From assembly GCF_030936135.1 (NCBI RefSeq), contig NC_082598.1, positions 9,986,687-10,050,686 on the forward strand: a DNA stretch of 64,000 bases, written 5' to 3'. Made by a program: the position numbers and the translations under genes. This DNA comes from Gavia stellata. Taxonomy: Eukaryota; Chordata; Aves; Gaviiformes; Gaviidae. Positions 37,117-49,396 of the stretch are shown here, piece by piece. Below the pieces are notes generated by a model that was not told the origin of the DNA, searched no databases, and saw only the letters and a program-made list of their open reading frames with translations. Numbering within the stretch: the stretch's first letter is position 1; every line of letters starts with the position of its first letter.

Positions 37117-38746
37117 CTGTAAAACAAACCAAAAAGTACTGAAATTCATATTTTTCCAATTTGCACTTAAAATTTTCATGTTAGGACTTCAGGGATTAGA
37201 TTACAGTAGCATCTCTATGTACCTTCTTACACTTCTTGCTTTTTCTTTACCCTGACACAAACAGTGAGTTAGAAGTCTCCTCTATTCTTCTTTGGAATGA
37301 CAACAGAAATGAAGCATGCTGTTACTACAGGACATACAGTCCTCTTACTTCTAGCAGTGTAGCAGCATCCTATATTTTATTTCCCAGTTCTTAACTTGGG
37401 TCCTTTACACAAAGAAGTAATTATAAGAACAACCAGGTATTCCCTAGGTGAATCACACACATCAAACCACATATATCAAAGAGAAACTTCATTCCAAATG
37501 TCCCTTTTATTCACTCATTTTGTTTACGCTTACTGTAGTTAAGGCCTTTTTTTTTAATGTAATAGTTAATCCATTAAAAATTATTCCATCCAAGTACTGT
37601 TGACTAATATATTTCCTAGTGACAATTTTTTACAGCTCCAGTTTCTTTATTACTCTTATTTGAATGAATGTTCAGGAGCTCTGTAATCCTCTCTTTAGCA
37701 ATTCTGTCTAACCCCATTTTTTCTTACCAGTGAAAAAAACAGTCTCTTTTCATATCACGACATCCTGCCACCATAAAAATGTTGTGGAAGTTTCAATCAC
37801 AAATAATAGGGGATGGTAATGCATGTTGTGCATTATCCCACCGCAGAGTTGGGTTGGATTGGAGGTTTTTCTGCTAAATTTAACCGACTTTTTAACTTAG
37901 TGTTTCATATAAAATCCTCAATGCTTTTAAATGAAATTAGGAGAAAGGGAAAGCAAAAGTTTTCAATCATGAGGAAAGTGAGGAAAAAAAGAAAGCGCTC
38001 TGATAACCTTCAGATGCTGATAGTTCTAATCATAACAAAGGACAAAGGTAATTGCAGTCTTGCTGGGATGACATGGTTATTTTTAGATAAGTTAGCAGAC
38101 TTGCCTCTTTGAAAAAGAAATAATCAAAATGGTGACAAAAAAAATTCTTGGATTGGCTCATGATCTAGTTCTGGTTCCATTACCTTAATTACCTAGAATT
38201 CAAAAGTGGATATTTTTCTATTTTGAAGCCAAATTCAGCATTCTGCAATTTTTACAAGACAGGCCAGATTTCAGCATTTTCCTGAGCATTCTCATCTTAC
38301 AGTCTGCTCTTTTTACACAGCTATTTACACTTCACAATCAAAGATACATGTCTTGGTAAATTAAAATGTGTCCAGTGTGAAATAATACCAGGAAAAAAAT
38401 AATCTATGAAGTCCAAACCTTACACACATTTTGTCATGGCTGTACGGACTACAAACACTGTTATACATAGGAATATGGAAATGAGTAGAGACACTCTGAA
38501 GGCTTTAACTTTTTCAACATTTGCCTCAAGACGTACTCCTGTGTACCTGTACTTCCAGTGACTTCAACCTGTTTATAGTCTGTTTCCATGACTTTTTTTT
38601 TTTAAACTTACGTCAAATCACTGTACAGTGAGCCCTGTCAAAGTGTTAACAAAATGTTAAGGAAATCCTTGTCAAATAGTTCATGGATCCACATGAGGCT
38701 ACCAGCAGAAATTCACTATGGAAAACAACTCTTGAAATCTCTTTAC
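37117..38746 (-). other. ZFYVE28: ZFYVE28 intron (1,630 bp)
   Basis: Phase-1 intron with GT at 38,746 and AG at 37,117 on the minus strand. AT-rich, no repeat or RNA gene recognised. Confidence 0.85.
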
Positions 38747-38863
38747 CTTTCTTTTGCTTTTCCTTGTCTTCTGTTTCAGGTTTGGTTGCCATAACTTCAA
38801 ACAAGGTCTTTAAGATACTTCTCAGATCACTAGCATAGTTTGTCTGCAGCTGGTCAGCAACAC
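38747..38863 (-). CDS. ZFYVE28: ZFYVE28 coding exon, helical segment before FYVE
   Basis: This 117-nt exon has acceptor CAAACCCCTAG and donor GTAAAGAG, phase 1 at both ends. With the G from the previous exon it encodes [16 protein letters not shown], then [14 protein letters not shown] and a charged tail TEDKEKQKK. This continues the LST2 signature [22 protein letters not shown] across the splice junction, which confirms the exon order. The length is a multiple of three with matching phases, so skipping would keep the reading frame. It is separated from the upstream exon by only 564 bp, the shortest intron in the window. Confidence 0.95.
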
Positions 38864-39427
38864 CTAGGGGTTTGAGAAAACGGGTAAACCATTACTAGAC
38901 TATTACACTACCTGTAAAAAAAAGTGTTTCAATTTGTCCTGTTGATACCTCTAACAGCCTCATATTTATTTTTGAGGGGAACACTTGCTTGTGTTAGGAA
39001 TAAAAATTGAACAATTAATTAAATTAATTTTCCATAATGCCCAAGTTACATTCTAGCCTTTATGCTACCTGCAATTTGATATGTATCTTCCTTGTCCTTT
39101 GGCAGGAAACGCGGAGAGATTCCTTTTGCATCAAAATACAACTGCTGCATCAAATGTCTTCCCTTGAAGACATAGGACATCACACCAAGAAAAAGGAGGT
39201 CAAACCTGTTGCATGCCCAAACTCTTCATCACGACAGGTCTAAGATGTTTGCATCTCTGATTCTGTAAGTCACCATGAGGTAACAGGTCTTTTTAGACCA
39301 GCCTGCAACTTAGGCCCCAAAATAGTCTTCCTGCGACTTCATCTCTAGTCCCTTCAACCATAACTTTATGTGCATAAAGAAAAGGATTAATAATTTTTAC
39401 ATTCAGAACAAAAGGCTACTCTCATAC
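38864..39427 (-). other. ZFYVE28: ZFYVE28 intron (564 bp)
   Basis: Short phase-1 intron splitting the Gly codon of CISGVADQ. No internal feature recognised. Confidence 0.9.
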
Positions 39428-39582
39428 CTGAGATACAGACAAAAAGGCGGTGAATAAGATCATTACTGCCATGAAATCTAGATCTGATCTTTTCTCGGGT
39501 GGCAATTTTAGCAGCCTGCAAAGCGAGCTGGATTTCTTCCTGATCGAGGTCATCAGATGAACAAGAACTCGTCATTAAACTA
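39428..39582 (-). CDS. ZFYVE28: ZFYVE28 coding exon, conserved helical segment
   Basis: This 155-nt exon has acceptor TTTTTTTTTCTCCGACAG and donor GTATGAG, entering in phase 2 and leaving in phase 1. It reads [16 protein letters not shown], then an amphipathic-looking stretch [20 protein letters not shown], then [15 protein letters not shown]. The [13 protein letters not shown] and [11 protein letters not shown] parts match vertebrate LST2 proteins as I know them; no other family that I know carries this combination. The segment lies just N-terminal to the FYVE region and is probably helical; its molecular role is not known to me. The Met at codon 4 (SLMTSS) is internal and not a start. Confidence 0.95.
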
Positions 39583-40852
39583 CTGTCGGAGAAAAAAAAA
39601 GTAAAGAAAAGTAATGTAAATCTTCACTCAGTTGTTCAGGATGTTCAGCAAATCCTAAAGGATTTATGACTCAGGCAAGACTCTATAGCAAACCAGAACT
39701 AATTGCTGTAAATTCTTGCTGAAGTTAATCAACATGCAATCAATCACCATCATGTTTGATTTTTGCTTTGTGGCATAGCTGCAAAAAAATTTTAAGCAGA
39801 AAATCATTTGTCTGTATTTTGTTGCATTTTCCTTGGCTATTACAAAGTGCTGTGCCATTTTTCACATGAACTTCTTCTAAAAGCTCAGTCCTGAGATCAT
39901 AACTCCACCAAAAATCTGAAAGGAGAATATCAACCTAAAAACGAGAAGGTCCGTTCTGAAGTCAACTTAGAAATTTATTAATGTGAAAGTTAATTTCAGA
40001 AAACAAATTTCTGAATTATGTTACCTTGAAATAGCAAGAACAGAATCTAAATATAACCTTACATGAAAAAATGGAAAGAAGAGTGATAAAATATAATTTA
40101 CACAGTAGAGAGGTAGATTAGTCACCTTATATACCTAACTGTAGAAATTGCTGAAATGTCAAACTATTGTAACAGAATGGCTCATCAACTCCAAAGAGAT
40201 CAAAATGTGTCACCAAATGTCTACTAGAGATTTATATTTTCTTTTAAAAACCAGATGCACAGTTGCTGGTCATTTCCACCCCCCCCACTTTATGGAGAGG
40301 AAGCTTGAAACAGCCTGAGACTGCAGGGAAGCTTTGGTGGGAATCCAGCTTCTTAAGATATCAGGAATTACCTAAACTATTTGTAAATCAAGAGGTATAT
40401 TTTAAAAAAGGAAGTATTTAGGGAAAATGTAGCACTTTGCCAATGGAAAAAACCTTAACTGGGAGTAGAGCGCAGAATGTAATTACACTGAAGTCCTAAG
40501 CTTCCACTGTGTTGATCGAAGGAGACATGCCCTCTTACGCTACTACATCCAGAGACAGAGGAACACTAAATCATTTTCCCCACATATTGGAAAAAAATTA
40601 ATCTTGCCAATGATTACAAAAAATGAGAGTATTTTACTTATAATCACACTTTGACTGTCCAAAACTCCAGCTCACTCTACTATGCAGACAACTAGTATGT
40701 TAAAAAAAGTTACTGACTGCATAAATAGCGTGCACAATGAAGGAAGTAATTTCTAACACATTCCAAGTTCAATCCGCTTTTATTAGGTGCTGAAACATTC
40801 ACCACCTTGCAGAGCCCATCCCTATGGCAGTATGCATGAACAGTTATTGCAG

Positions 40853-41266
40853 GATGATTAGGGGACTAGAACATCTTTCTCGTGAGGAAAGGCTGAGGGA
40901 CTTGGGTCTTTTTAGTCTGGAGAAGAGAAGACTGAGGGGGGATCTTATTAATGCTTATAAATACTTCAGGGGTGGGTGCCAGGAGGATGGGGCCAGTCTT
41001 TGTTCAGTGGTGCCCAGTGACAGGACGAGAGGTAATGGGCACAAACTTGATCATAGGAAGCTCCATCTAAACATGAGGAGGAACTTTTTTACTTTGAGGG
41101 TGGCAGAGTGCTGGAACAAGCTGCCCAGAGAGGTTGTGGAGTCTCCTTCTCTGGAGATATTCAAAACTCGCCTGGACGCATTCCTGCTCTAGGTGAACCT
41201 GCTCTGGCAGGGGGGTTGGACTAGATGATCTCCAGAGATCCCTTCCAACCCCTATCATTCTGTGAT
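40853..41266 (+). mobile_element. CR1 LINE, short 3'-end copy
   Basis: About 415 bp starting within the region for [20 protein letters not shown] and ending in CATTCTGTGAT. Aligned by eye to 34,505-34,921 it differs at about ten sites plus a 7-8 bp deletion near 41,190, roughly 97% identical, so both belong to one fairly young subfamily. Same orientation, about 6.3 kb apart. Confidence 0.96.
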
Positions 41267-44200
41267 AAGACATACAGGTAACTTTTATAATTATTTATAA
41301 CAAAATTTTAGGGGATATACTTTTGAAATTCTACCTGTAGTCTATACAGGTAATCCTTAAAAGCTTAAAAATGAATTTATTAGGCCTTACACCTTAAAAG
41401 CCGTATTAAGAACAGAACTAAAAATAAATACCGGAGATCAGCTATTGATAGCAATACCAATGGAAAATGTGTAGCATGAGTATCTTAACTGGCTTCCTAT
41501 TCTTTCAAAGACACAGTAAACAGCAGGCTTGCAAGAGACTCATTTTGTTCATGTTATCGATTGCTATTAACAAAAGCAATTTCTTGTAAAAAGATGTTAG
41601 TTCTACGTTTACAGTTCCCTCAGCACCATGACTGATTATATTTATTAAAGATCCTGAGAAGCGAGTGAGAATTCTGTCTATCAATTTTTCCTTTGCTTTT
41701 CCATAGGGGAAGCAATCCCTGAATCACAATGGCATGCGGCAGATGATTGTCTATTTGCACAAATGCTCACATACACAGATGAAGGAGTTTGTCTGCCTTG
41801 TAACATGGCCAAATAAGGTCTACTTTTTTGTTGTTGTTTTTTTTAAAAGAATTCGTCTTACAGTGATATATACACATTTGGAGTACAACTTGCTCTCCGA
41901 GGCAAGCATGGACCTCACGACAGAGACAAATGCAGTCTGTATGTAATTATATAATCCCAATACAATGGTCTGTTTGAAACTCCCAATAAGCAAAAACCTT
42001 AGTGCAGGGGAAAGCAGGGGTGCTGATTCAAGGATGACTCTTCCCTCCAAATCACAGCTGAAGAAATACTTCAAAGCAAGGTGCTAACTGGGCAAAGATC
42101 TGTGAAGAGCACTTTTCAAGAATATAAACTACTTAGTCCTTTCCCATTTTGCAGAAAGGAATAAAGGCTCATTCCACAACTCTGACCAAGCTCTGACTAA
42201 TTCTAATAATAATGTTTGCCTTTCCAAGTCTCCTCCAACTGGGAGGAATGCAGTTTTACCTACTTCCTAATTCCTCCAAGAAATGTGATTTGACCTACTT
42301 CTGCTCCAGGCTATTCTGTGTTAGATTTTGTGGTGTTTCATTAAGACTGGTCACATCCCACCACAAAGTTGTCCCACAACTTTTTTGTCCTAAAAATCTC
42401 TAGCACAGAGCACATGCAAATTGCTTCAGCACCGTGGGATGGAAGGTCAACATGTATGCATACTCCCATTTATAACATACTTTCATATACACAGCCACAT
42501 GTAAAGTACAATACCCATATACAAGAGGTTCAGAAAAGAGGATATTTTGTATTCAGGATTGCTTGTGCCATAGGAAAGAGAAAGTGAGCATTCCAGAATA
42601 ATTTAAAACTATATCTAAGAATCACTACAGAGTTAGAAACAATTACTCTACCATTACTAACAGGACCAAGTCAGATTTAGCAAAAATGACTCTCAAAGAA
42701 TGACTAATGACCATCTGTTTGTTACTTCAAAATATATATTACTGTCAAAGAATGTAGCTAGAAAAAATAATATTGTAGAGGCAGTCAGAAATACTGTAAG
42801 AATAGAAACATAGCAATTGTTTTAGATAAACAGCAAAAGAGACAGTTTTTCTTGTAACAGGGTATCCCAAACAGCAGTGATTGCATCTATGCAAATATTA
42901 AAGATTCTCTTGATTTTTAAAATTGATATTCTAGAAAATAAACCTGAATTTTGATCTACAGAGTTCAGCTTACCTTTTCTCCAAATTATTCTTCCAAACA
43001 AGTTATTTTTTTAGTTCTATAAGGAATACCATTCCTACTTGCCTTATCTAACACGCATAAATTGGCTCAAAATTCTCAGCTGATACCAGATGTGTAGGAA
43101 GCATTTCATTAATGTCAGACAACACTCAGATCTGGAATGTTTCACTGCTGATATCTGCAGAATCAAATATCACTGCAGAATATACATAGCCATACTAAGT
43201 AGCTAAAGGCAAGTCCTCATTTTCCTAACTTCTTGGTTGAAGGGAACCCTGCATTACCCAAGGCATTAAGTTAAGAAGAGATAAGACCAAAATAAGCATG
43301 AAATTCCCCTTGTGAAATATTTATCATATAAGCAATGCTTATCATGTATTTATTTTTCATATTGTAAAAACACTGCAAAGTTAACACGTCTGAAGGCAAA
43401 TATCAAGAAATAAGACATCACGTAAAAGGTTGATTCCAAACAGTAAACCTGCTTATACGTTATAAAGGAACAAATACGTTCTGGCAGATACAATGAATTA
43501 GCTTTTTACCTAACTTAGCAAGCAATTTTAAAACTAGTCTCCATTTGTCATGTTAGAAGAGTAGCAAGACTCTTTCAGCACTTTAAAGATGTATGTCTAG
43601 AACAGTTGCCTGGTGTCAAAGCTTGACTGTGAAATTTAGTCAAATATGTACAAGCAAACAAAACCCAATAATGTAATTGTATACAATATCATCTTTCACC
43701 CGTGGAAGCAATCTGCTTTACAGCTTTTAAGTTCCAAAGGATACCTGGGAGCCAGGTTAAGCAATAGTATCCGTACACAATGGAAAACAGGACCAGGGAA
43801 CAAGAAGATTATGACTGACATTTTCAGAAGTAGCCAGTCATTTTAGGTAACCATCTGTGATACCGTAGGCCTCGTGCTGAATTTGTTGGGCACTGACACT
43901 CATCCAAAACTTTTGCAGGCGAATCTATGCTATTGTCTGCATGCAATTTCTAAAACTACTTCAGTAACTGGTACATTCATCTCACTGATACTCATGCAGG
44001 CTGTAACTGGAAACCCCAGCACTAACCTATCAACCTGTCTTTCCCAAGCTATTACTCTTACTTTTTTAATTCGTAAGGCTGTAGTCAACTCTGGGTTCCA
44101 ATTTGCAGGAAAAAAAATAAGAACAAAGAATTGCTCCGAAGGCCGTCTAAAAGACCAGAAAATAGTTGGGGAAAGACAAAGGTTGTACACATGAGGAATG

Positions 44201-47200
44201 ACAAGAGGAAAATGATAGGGGTTTGGTACGTATGATTCCATGGCAGTAAAAAAAAAATTAATACTTCCCATTGTGCTTTTTGCAGTACCTCTGGTGTTTC
44301 TTTTTTGATACTCTCACAAGAAACACAATAAACAGCAGGTTAAAACCCTTTGGTTTCTAACATGTACTAGTTTTGATATGGTGGGGAGGAAAATTGTGAG
44401 ATTAATGGCTTCTTACAATTATTTTAAGTGAAGGGGGTGGCTACACACTCTAAAATAGAGTAATTTAAACCAAATCCAGAACATGTCTTATTATTTGAGT
44501 AATAGCATATAGTTATTTAGCTAAGGACTATATTTTAAGGAATGATGCCAGAAGCTACATTTAAAGCAGATTTAAAAAAGGTTTAATTCAGAACTTTATT
44601 TCTTGCCTTTTGAACCCTAATATTTTATTAGGTCAAGAGGGTTTTTAAATGCAATCCTTAAGGTATTTTCTCTCTATTTTAAAAGAAAAGGCTAAGGAGG
44701 GAAAAGAACAACCCATCAAGTGTTCCCAAGGCTTCAAAACTTTGTCTTGAGAAACAAATAATACAACTGCATGCAAATCCCTCTATCAGGAACAATCTAG
44801 CTAGGCACCTCCAGAAGGAATGGACTTGACTAGACTACAGTATTATCACATGTATTGGCAATGCCCAGCTCCATGCAGGTTAGGACATGTGCTAAAAGCC
44901 CCATCTGCTGTCAACCTTTTGAATTCCACAGTAGGGGAATTATTTTTCATACACTGCAAGATTTGCAGAAGCCCCTTCTTAGCTTCTTTTACTCCAGTAG
45001 AGGTGGGCAATCTGAGGTCAGCTGATTAAAATAAGTAATTTGGCTAATGGGATTAGCCATGTGTCCTAAATGATATCTTCAGTCAGGAAACATTCCCAAG
45101 TGTTGAAGACTACCAAATTTGAAATCAACAGCAAGAATGTCTGCTCCACATCCTGGCAGCTTCTGTAGTTGCCCACTCCATTGGAAGAATACCTTCTTGA
45201 ATCCTTCCTCAGCTCTTCAAACCTCAAACTGCAGAGCATTCTTATTGTACTTACTGTGTTCGACTTTTCAAAAGGACACAGCTGTTGAAGCAGCATCTTG
45301 CTAAATAGATCCACCATAAGAAACTCTACCTAGACAACTGGCTTATTCAAACTCATTACCACTCTGTCCTGGGTTTTAAGAAGAATGCAAAGATACTGTA
45401 TTTCAAACGGGAATTAAAATAAACAACAATGCCAGTGCAGGATTTATCAACTTCAACGGTGCTCCCTCCCAAATAGCTTTTTTGGTCATTATAGATAAAA
45501 CTTCTGTAAATATGAACAAATAACTTAAGAGCATTAGTAATCAACAGGGTTGCTTTCTAACCATCAAATTTAATGCCAGATACTTGCAAGGTATTACATA
45601 TACTGCTTTTCTTAAAATTTAAACCAGAAAGGGATAAAACACCTGCAAGATAAGGATATTATAAAAATTCAAGAAAAAACAGAACTAAAAATGTAAGAAG
45701 TTAGAATATTGCTTAGGTTCTACTAAGACTTTCTCAATTCCACCATGACGTTTTTTCTAACACTTGATTGTAATCAAACATGCATTTAAAGCTCTCAAAC
45801 GTTCACTCACACTGCAAAAGGACAAAAAATATGAGATTAGAGCACAGAAATATTTAAAGTTCAAAAATAATCCTGAACTGGAAAAACTGGAAGTGAAAAA
45901 CAGAAATAATATGGCATGTATGAAGAAATGGTATGTAATACCAGCTCTGGTATCTGATACAGGGATAGAAACGCATCAGTCCCAGCTTTTATGCTTTATC
46001 CAGAACTTGATACAGGACAGACAGAACCTGGATACCTGATACCGGATACAAATTCTTCCAAGGGCAAAGAGTCATTTCATACAGCTCTTCAGCAGAGTCC
46101 TCTGCGATATGCAAGCAACTATTCTGTATGGCATAGTAAAAAGTGAATTAATTTAGCATCCAATTCCAGCAAATACTGTCTTGATTTGCAACTCCTGTGT
46201 GCGGCAGAGACAAAGATGGAGAAGCAGCACTGAAAAACATTTTCCAGCAAGAGGAACTCTGAGGGATAGGGAAACTTATTAGCACAACATTTTCATATCG
46301 CCTCCATCAGTTCCCTCAAAAAATAATACAGAACAACCAGTTGAAACATTAAAGCATCCTAGGGTCTAGAGGAATCCCGCAGGAATTCGGTATCCAGCTG
46401 TGGGAGTCAAAGCTGAGAAAAGCTAATTAAAGTATTAGGTGGAGCCTTAAAATTTTAAGTAGGAAAGAAAGTTTTCTCTTCATTTTTCACCTTCAATGCT
46501 GCTGTAAGTATGAGGAAATCCTCTCTTTTTTCCTCCGATATAATTGTGGTTTTACGATGTATCTTGGTTTTAGGCATTGCCAAAAAGTCTGCAAAAACTG
46601 CAGTTACTATAGTGATTTTAGTTAATTACACATGATCTCAAAACTCCCAAACATGGTATTCTAAGAGGGTTTTGCAGGAAAAAACAATCTGTAAAATAAA
46701 ATCTGATTTCTGAAAGCTAGTAATTTTTGTTCTGTTAGTAGCACAGGGAACACCAAGTGACATTCAACAGATTTTTACACATCATTAAAATGAACACGAT
46801 TATAAATGTGGCCAAATTACTAAAACCGAAAATGTAGAAACAAGAACACAAATCCATTATGATCAGTTTGTGTCAGTCTCCAGCCAGATGACATGCCTGA
46901 TATGCCACCTGGAATACAGTCTCCAAATGGCAAATTTTGGGGTGTCTAATTTTGCTAGAACAGGCTTATTGCCTCTGCCACTGATGCTAGTCAGCTTAAA
47001 ATATTGCCCTATTTCACTTGATTTACACAGAGAGCAACATACTTTATATTTAATTTACCTCAACCATATCGAACATTTTAACATCCCTAAAGTATGAAGA
47101 AGTTTATAATTTTAATAGGAAAAGACAAAAAAAACTTTGAACAACTGAATTTTCACCTTCCCACTGTAACAAGCTCTCGTTAACAAGTAGTTCACACAAG

Positions 47201-48384
47201 CTGCCTGGGTTATTCCTTGAGAAAATAAAATCAGCATCAGTTACTTGTTACTGAAGTCAAAGATATATGCATATAATATACCCAAAAATACCTTGTGGGA
47301 TTTCCTAAAAGAGAATGCTATAGCTTAGAAAATGCTGCACCATTTGGAGATTTGATTTTTTTGTCTTGCAGAATGACGAACAAGATAGGCACAAAACACA
47401 TCAAGAAGGATCCTGGTGGTGAAAAACTAGAGACATCTGCTTCAGTCACATATGTCTCGCTGACTAGAATCATAAGCAAAAGCTGACAGACCTCATCAAT
47501 GCTGACTTTTTTGTTTTGCTGGTACTGTTCAGCTGGCTGTTGGGGCAAGGGATTTAGCAGCAAAGCAAGAAGATTGTACACAGCAGCCTGTTTATGACTG
47601 TATTAATACACATACTAATTGCCCTCACACTGCTTGAGTGACAGAGCTGTACAAAACAGCACAGACTCACAGTGCCTAAAACATACACAGACAGTTCGCA
47701 GTTCAAAATCATTAGACAGTAATAGCATCTATATTAGAAGTCATTCTGATTTGCTCACAGTATAAACCCCTTTCTCTTCCCTCAACTCTTCTCACTAAGC
47801 TGTTTATTTCCATGATTCCAGTACAGTACATGTAAAACCATTACCACCAGTCTTTTTCTGATTATAAGCAGTCTTTCCATAAAGAGCAGCTCTACAGTAA
47901 AAAGGGAAAAGAAAATCTACGGTAATTCATTGATCAAAACAAAAGCAACAGCACCAAACATTAATGCAGAATTAATCTGTCATTTTGCATAGCTTAAATA
48001 TAACCCGACCAGGTTAACAGTGGTAAAACTACAAGAGAGGAGATTTGGAGACACAGCTGATTGGGTAGACTGTGACACATCAGTTAAAATACATCACTAA
48101 TGCATTTGTTGTCCTCCACACTATCTACACCTACAAGATCCCCAGGATTATTTGTGATATCTATTAAAACTTGCGGGGATGTAATTTCCACTGTAGCTTT
48201 GATATCTCTGGACGATGAGATGAAAGAACTGAATTCTCCTAACATAATTCACAGTCCTGCTGAATGACCAAGTTGTTTTTCCTTCTTGCATCCTCTTCGA
48301 GGCACTGAGTTCTACTGATGAAGAAGCACAGTATAAAACCCGGTTTTGTAAAAAACCTGTCCACCCACAAGAACTGGGCTTGGT

Positions 48385-49396
48385 CTGCAAGATGGGCAAG
48401 AAGCTGTCTCACAGGTCACACTCAGAGCATGGTGATCAATGGTTTTTACTCAGGCTGGCAGCCTGTCACAAGTGGAAACCCCCAGGGATCGATACTGGGC
48501 CCCATGCTGTTCAACATCTTCCTAAATGATGTGGTTGATGGGATTGAGAGCACCATCACCAAGTTTGCTAATGACACCAAACTGGGTGGTGAGGTGGACG
48601 CATCAGAAGGGAAAGCCATCTTACAGAGAGACAGGCTGGAAGAGTGAGCTAGCAAGAACAGTACGGAGTTTAGAGAGACAAGTGCAAGGTCCCGCAGCTG
48701 GGATGACACAACCAAAGAGCCCAGTGCAGGCTGGGATCTGTGTGGCTGGGGAACAGCCTTGCTGAAGGGCCTGGGGACAACAAGCTGAACAGGAGTCAGC
48801 AGTGTGCTGCTGCGGCAACAAAAGCAAATCGGATCCTGGGCTGCATCCGCAGGGACAATACTAGCAGACATAAGAGACTGTGATCATCCCAATCTACCAA
48901 GCGCTTGTCAGGCCACACCTGGAGTATTACTGTGTCCAGTTCTGGTCTCCACAATTCAAGACATGGATAAACTGGAGAGGGTCCAAAGGAGGGCCATGAA
49001 GATGATTGAGAACCAGTCCTACAAAAGGAGAGGCTGAAGGAGTTAGGTCTCTTCTCCTTGGAGAAGGCTCAGGAGGATCTCAGCCCAGTATTCCAGTACA
49101 TAAACGATGGCTACAAAAAGGATGGAGGCTTTCTCTTCACAAGGAGCCACATGGAGAGGACAAGTTGCACCAGGAGAGGTTTCATCTTGATATAAGAAAG
49201 AAATACTTTACACTAAGAACAGTAAATCACTGGAACAACCTCCCCAGGGACGTGTTACAGTCCCCATTGCTAGAGATTTTCAAGGTCTGATTGGATAAGA
49301 TGCTAGACAAATCTCATCTAGGCTCCCTTTCCCATGACAGGTTGGACTAGATGATCTTTAGGTCCCTTCCAACTGAGCTATTCTACGATTCTGTGA
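48385..49396 (+). mobile_element. CR1-like LINE, 5'-truncated, with reverse transcriptase fragment
   Basis: About 1 kb. The frame at 48,318-48,647 carries reverse transcriptase motifs in order: [19 protein letters not shown], then [10 protein letters not shown]. The catalytic FADD motif seen in this family reads FAND here, an Asp-to-Asn change. Later frames carry [13 protein letters not shown] and, at 49,170-49,290, the RKKYFTLRTVNHWNNLPRDV segment. Several frameshifts separate these parts. The 3' end is ATTCTACGATTCTGTGA, two copies of the 8-bp CR1 tail unit. It is clearly older than the 34.2 and 40.9 kb copies. Confidence 0.93.
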
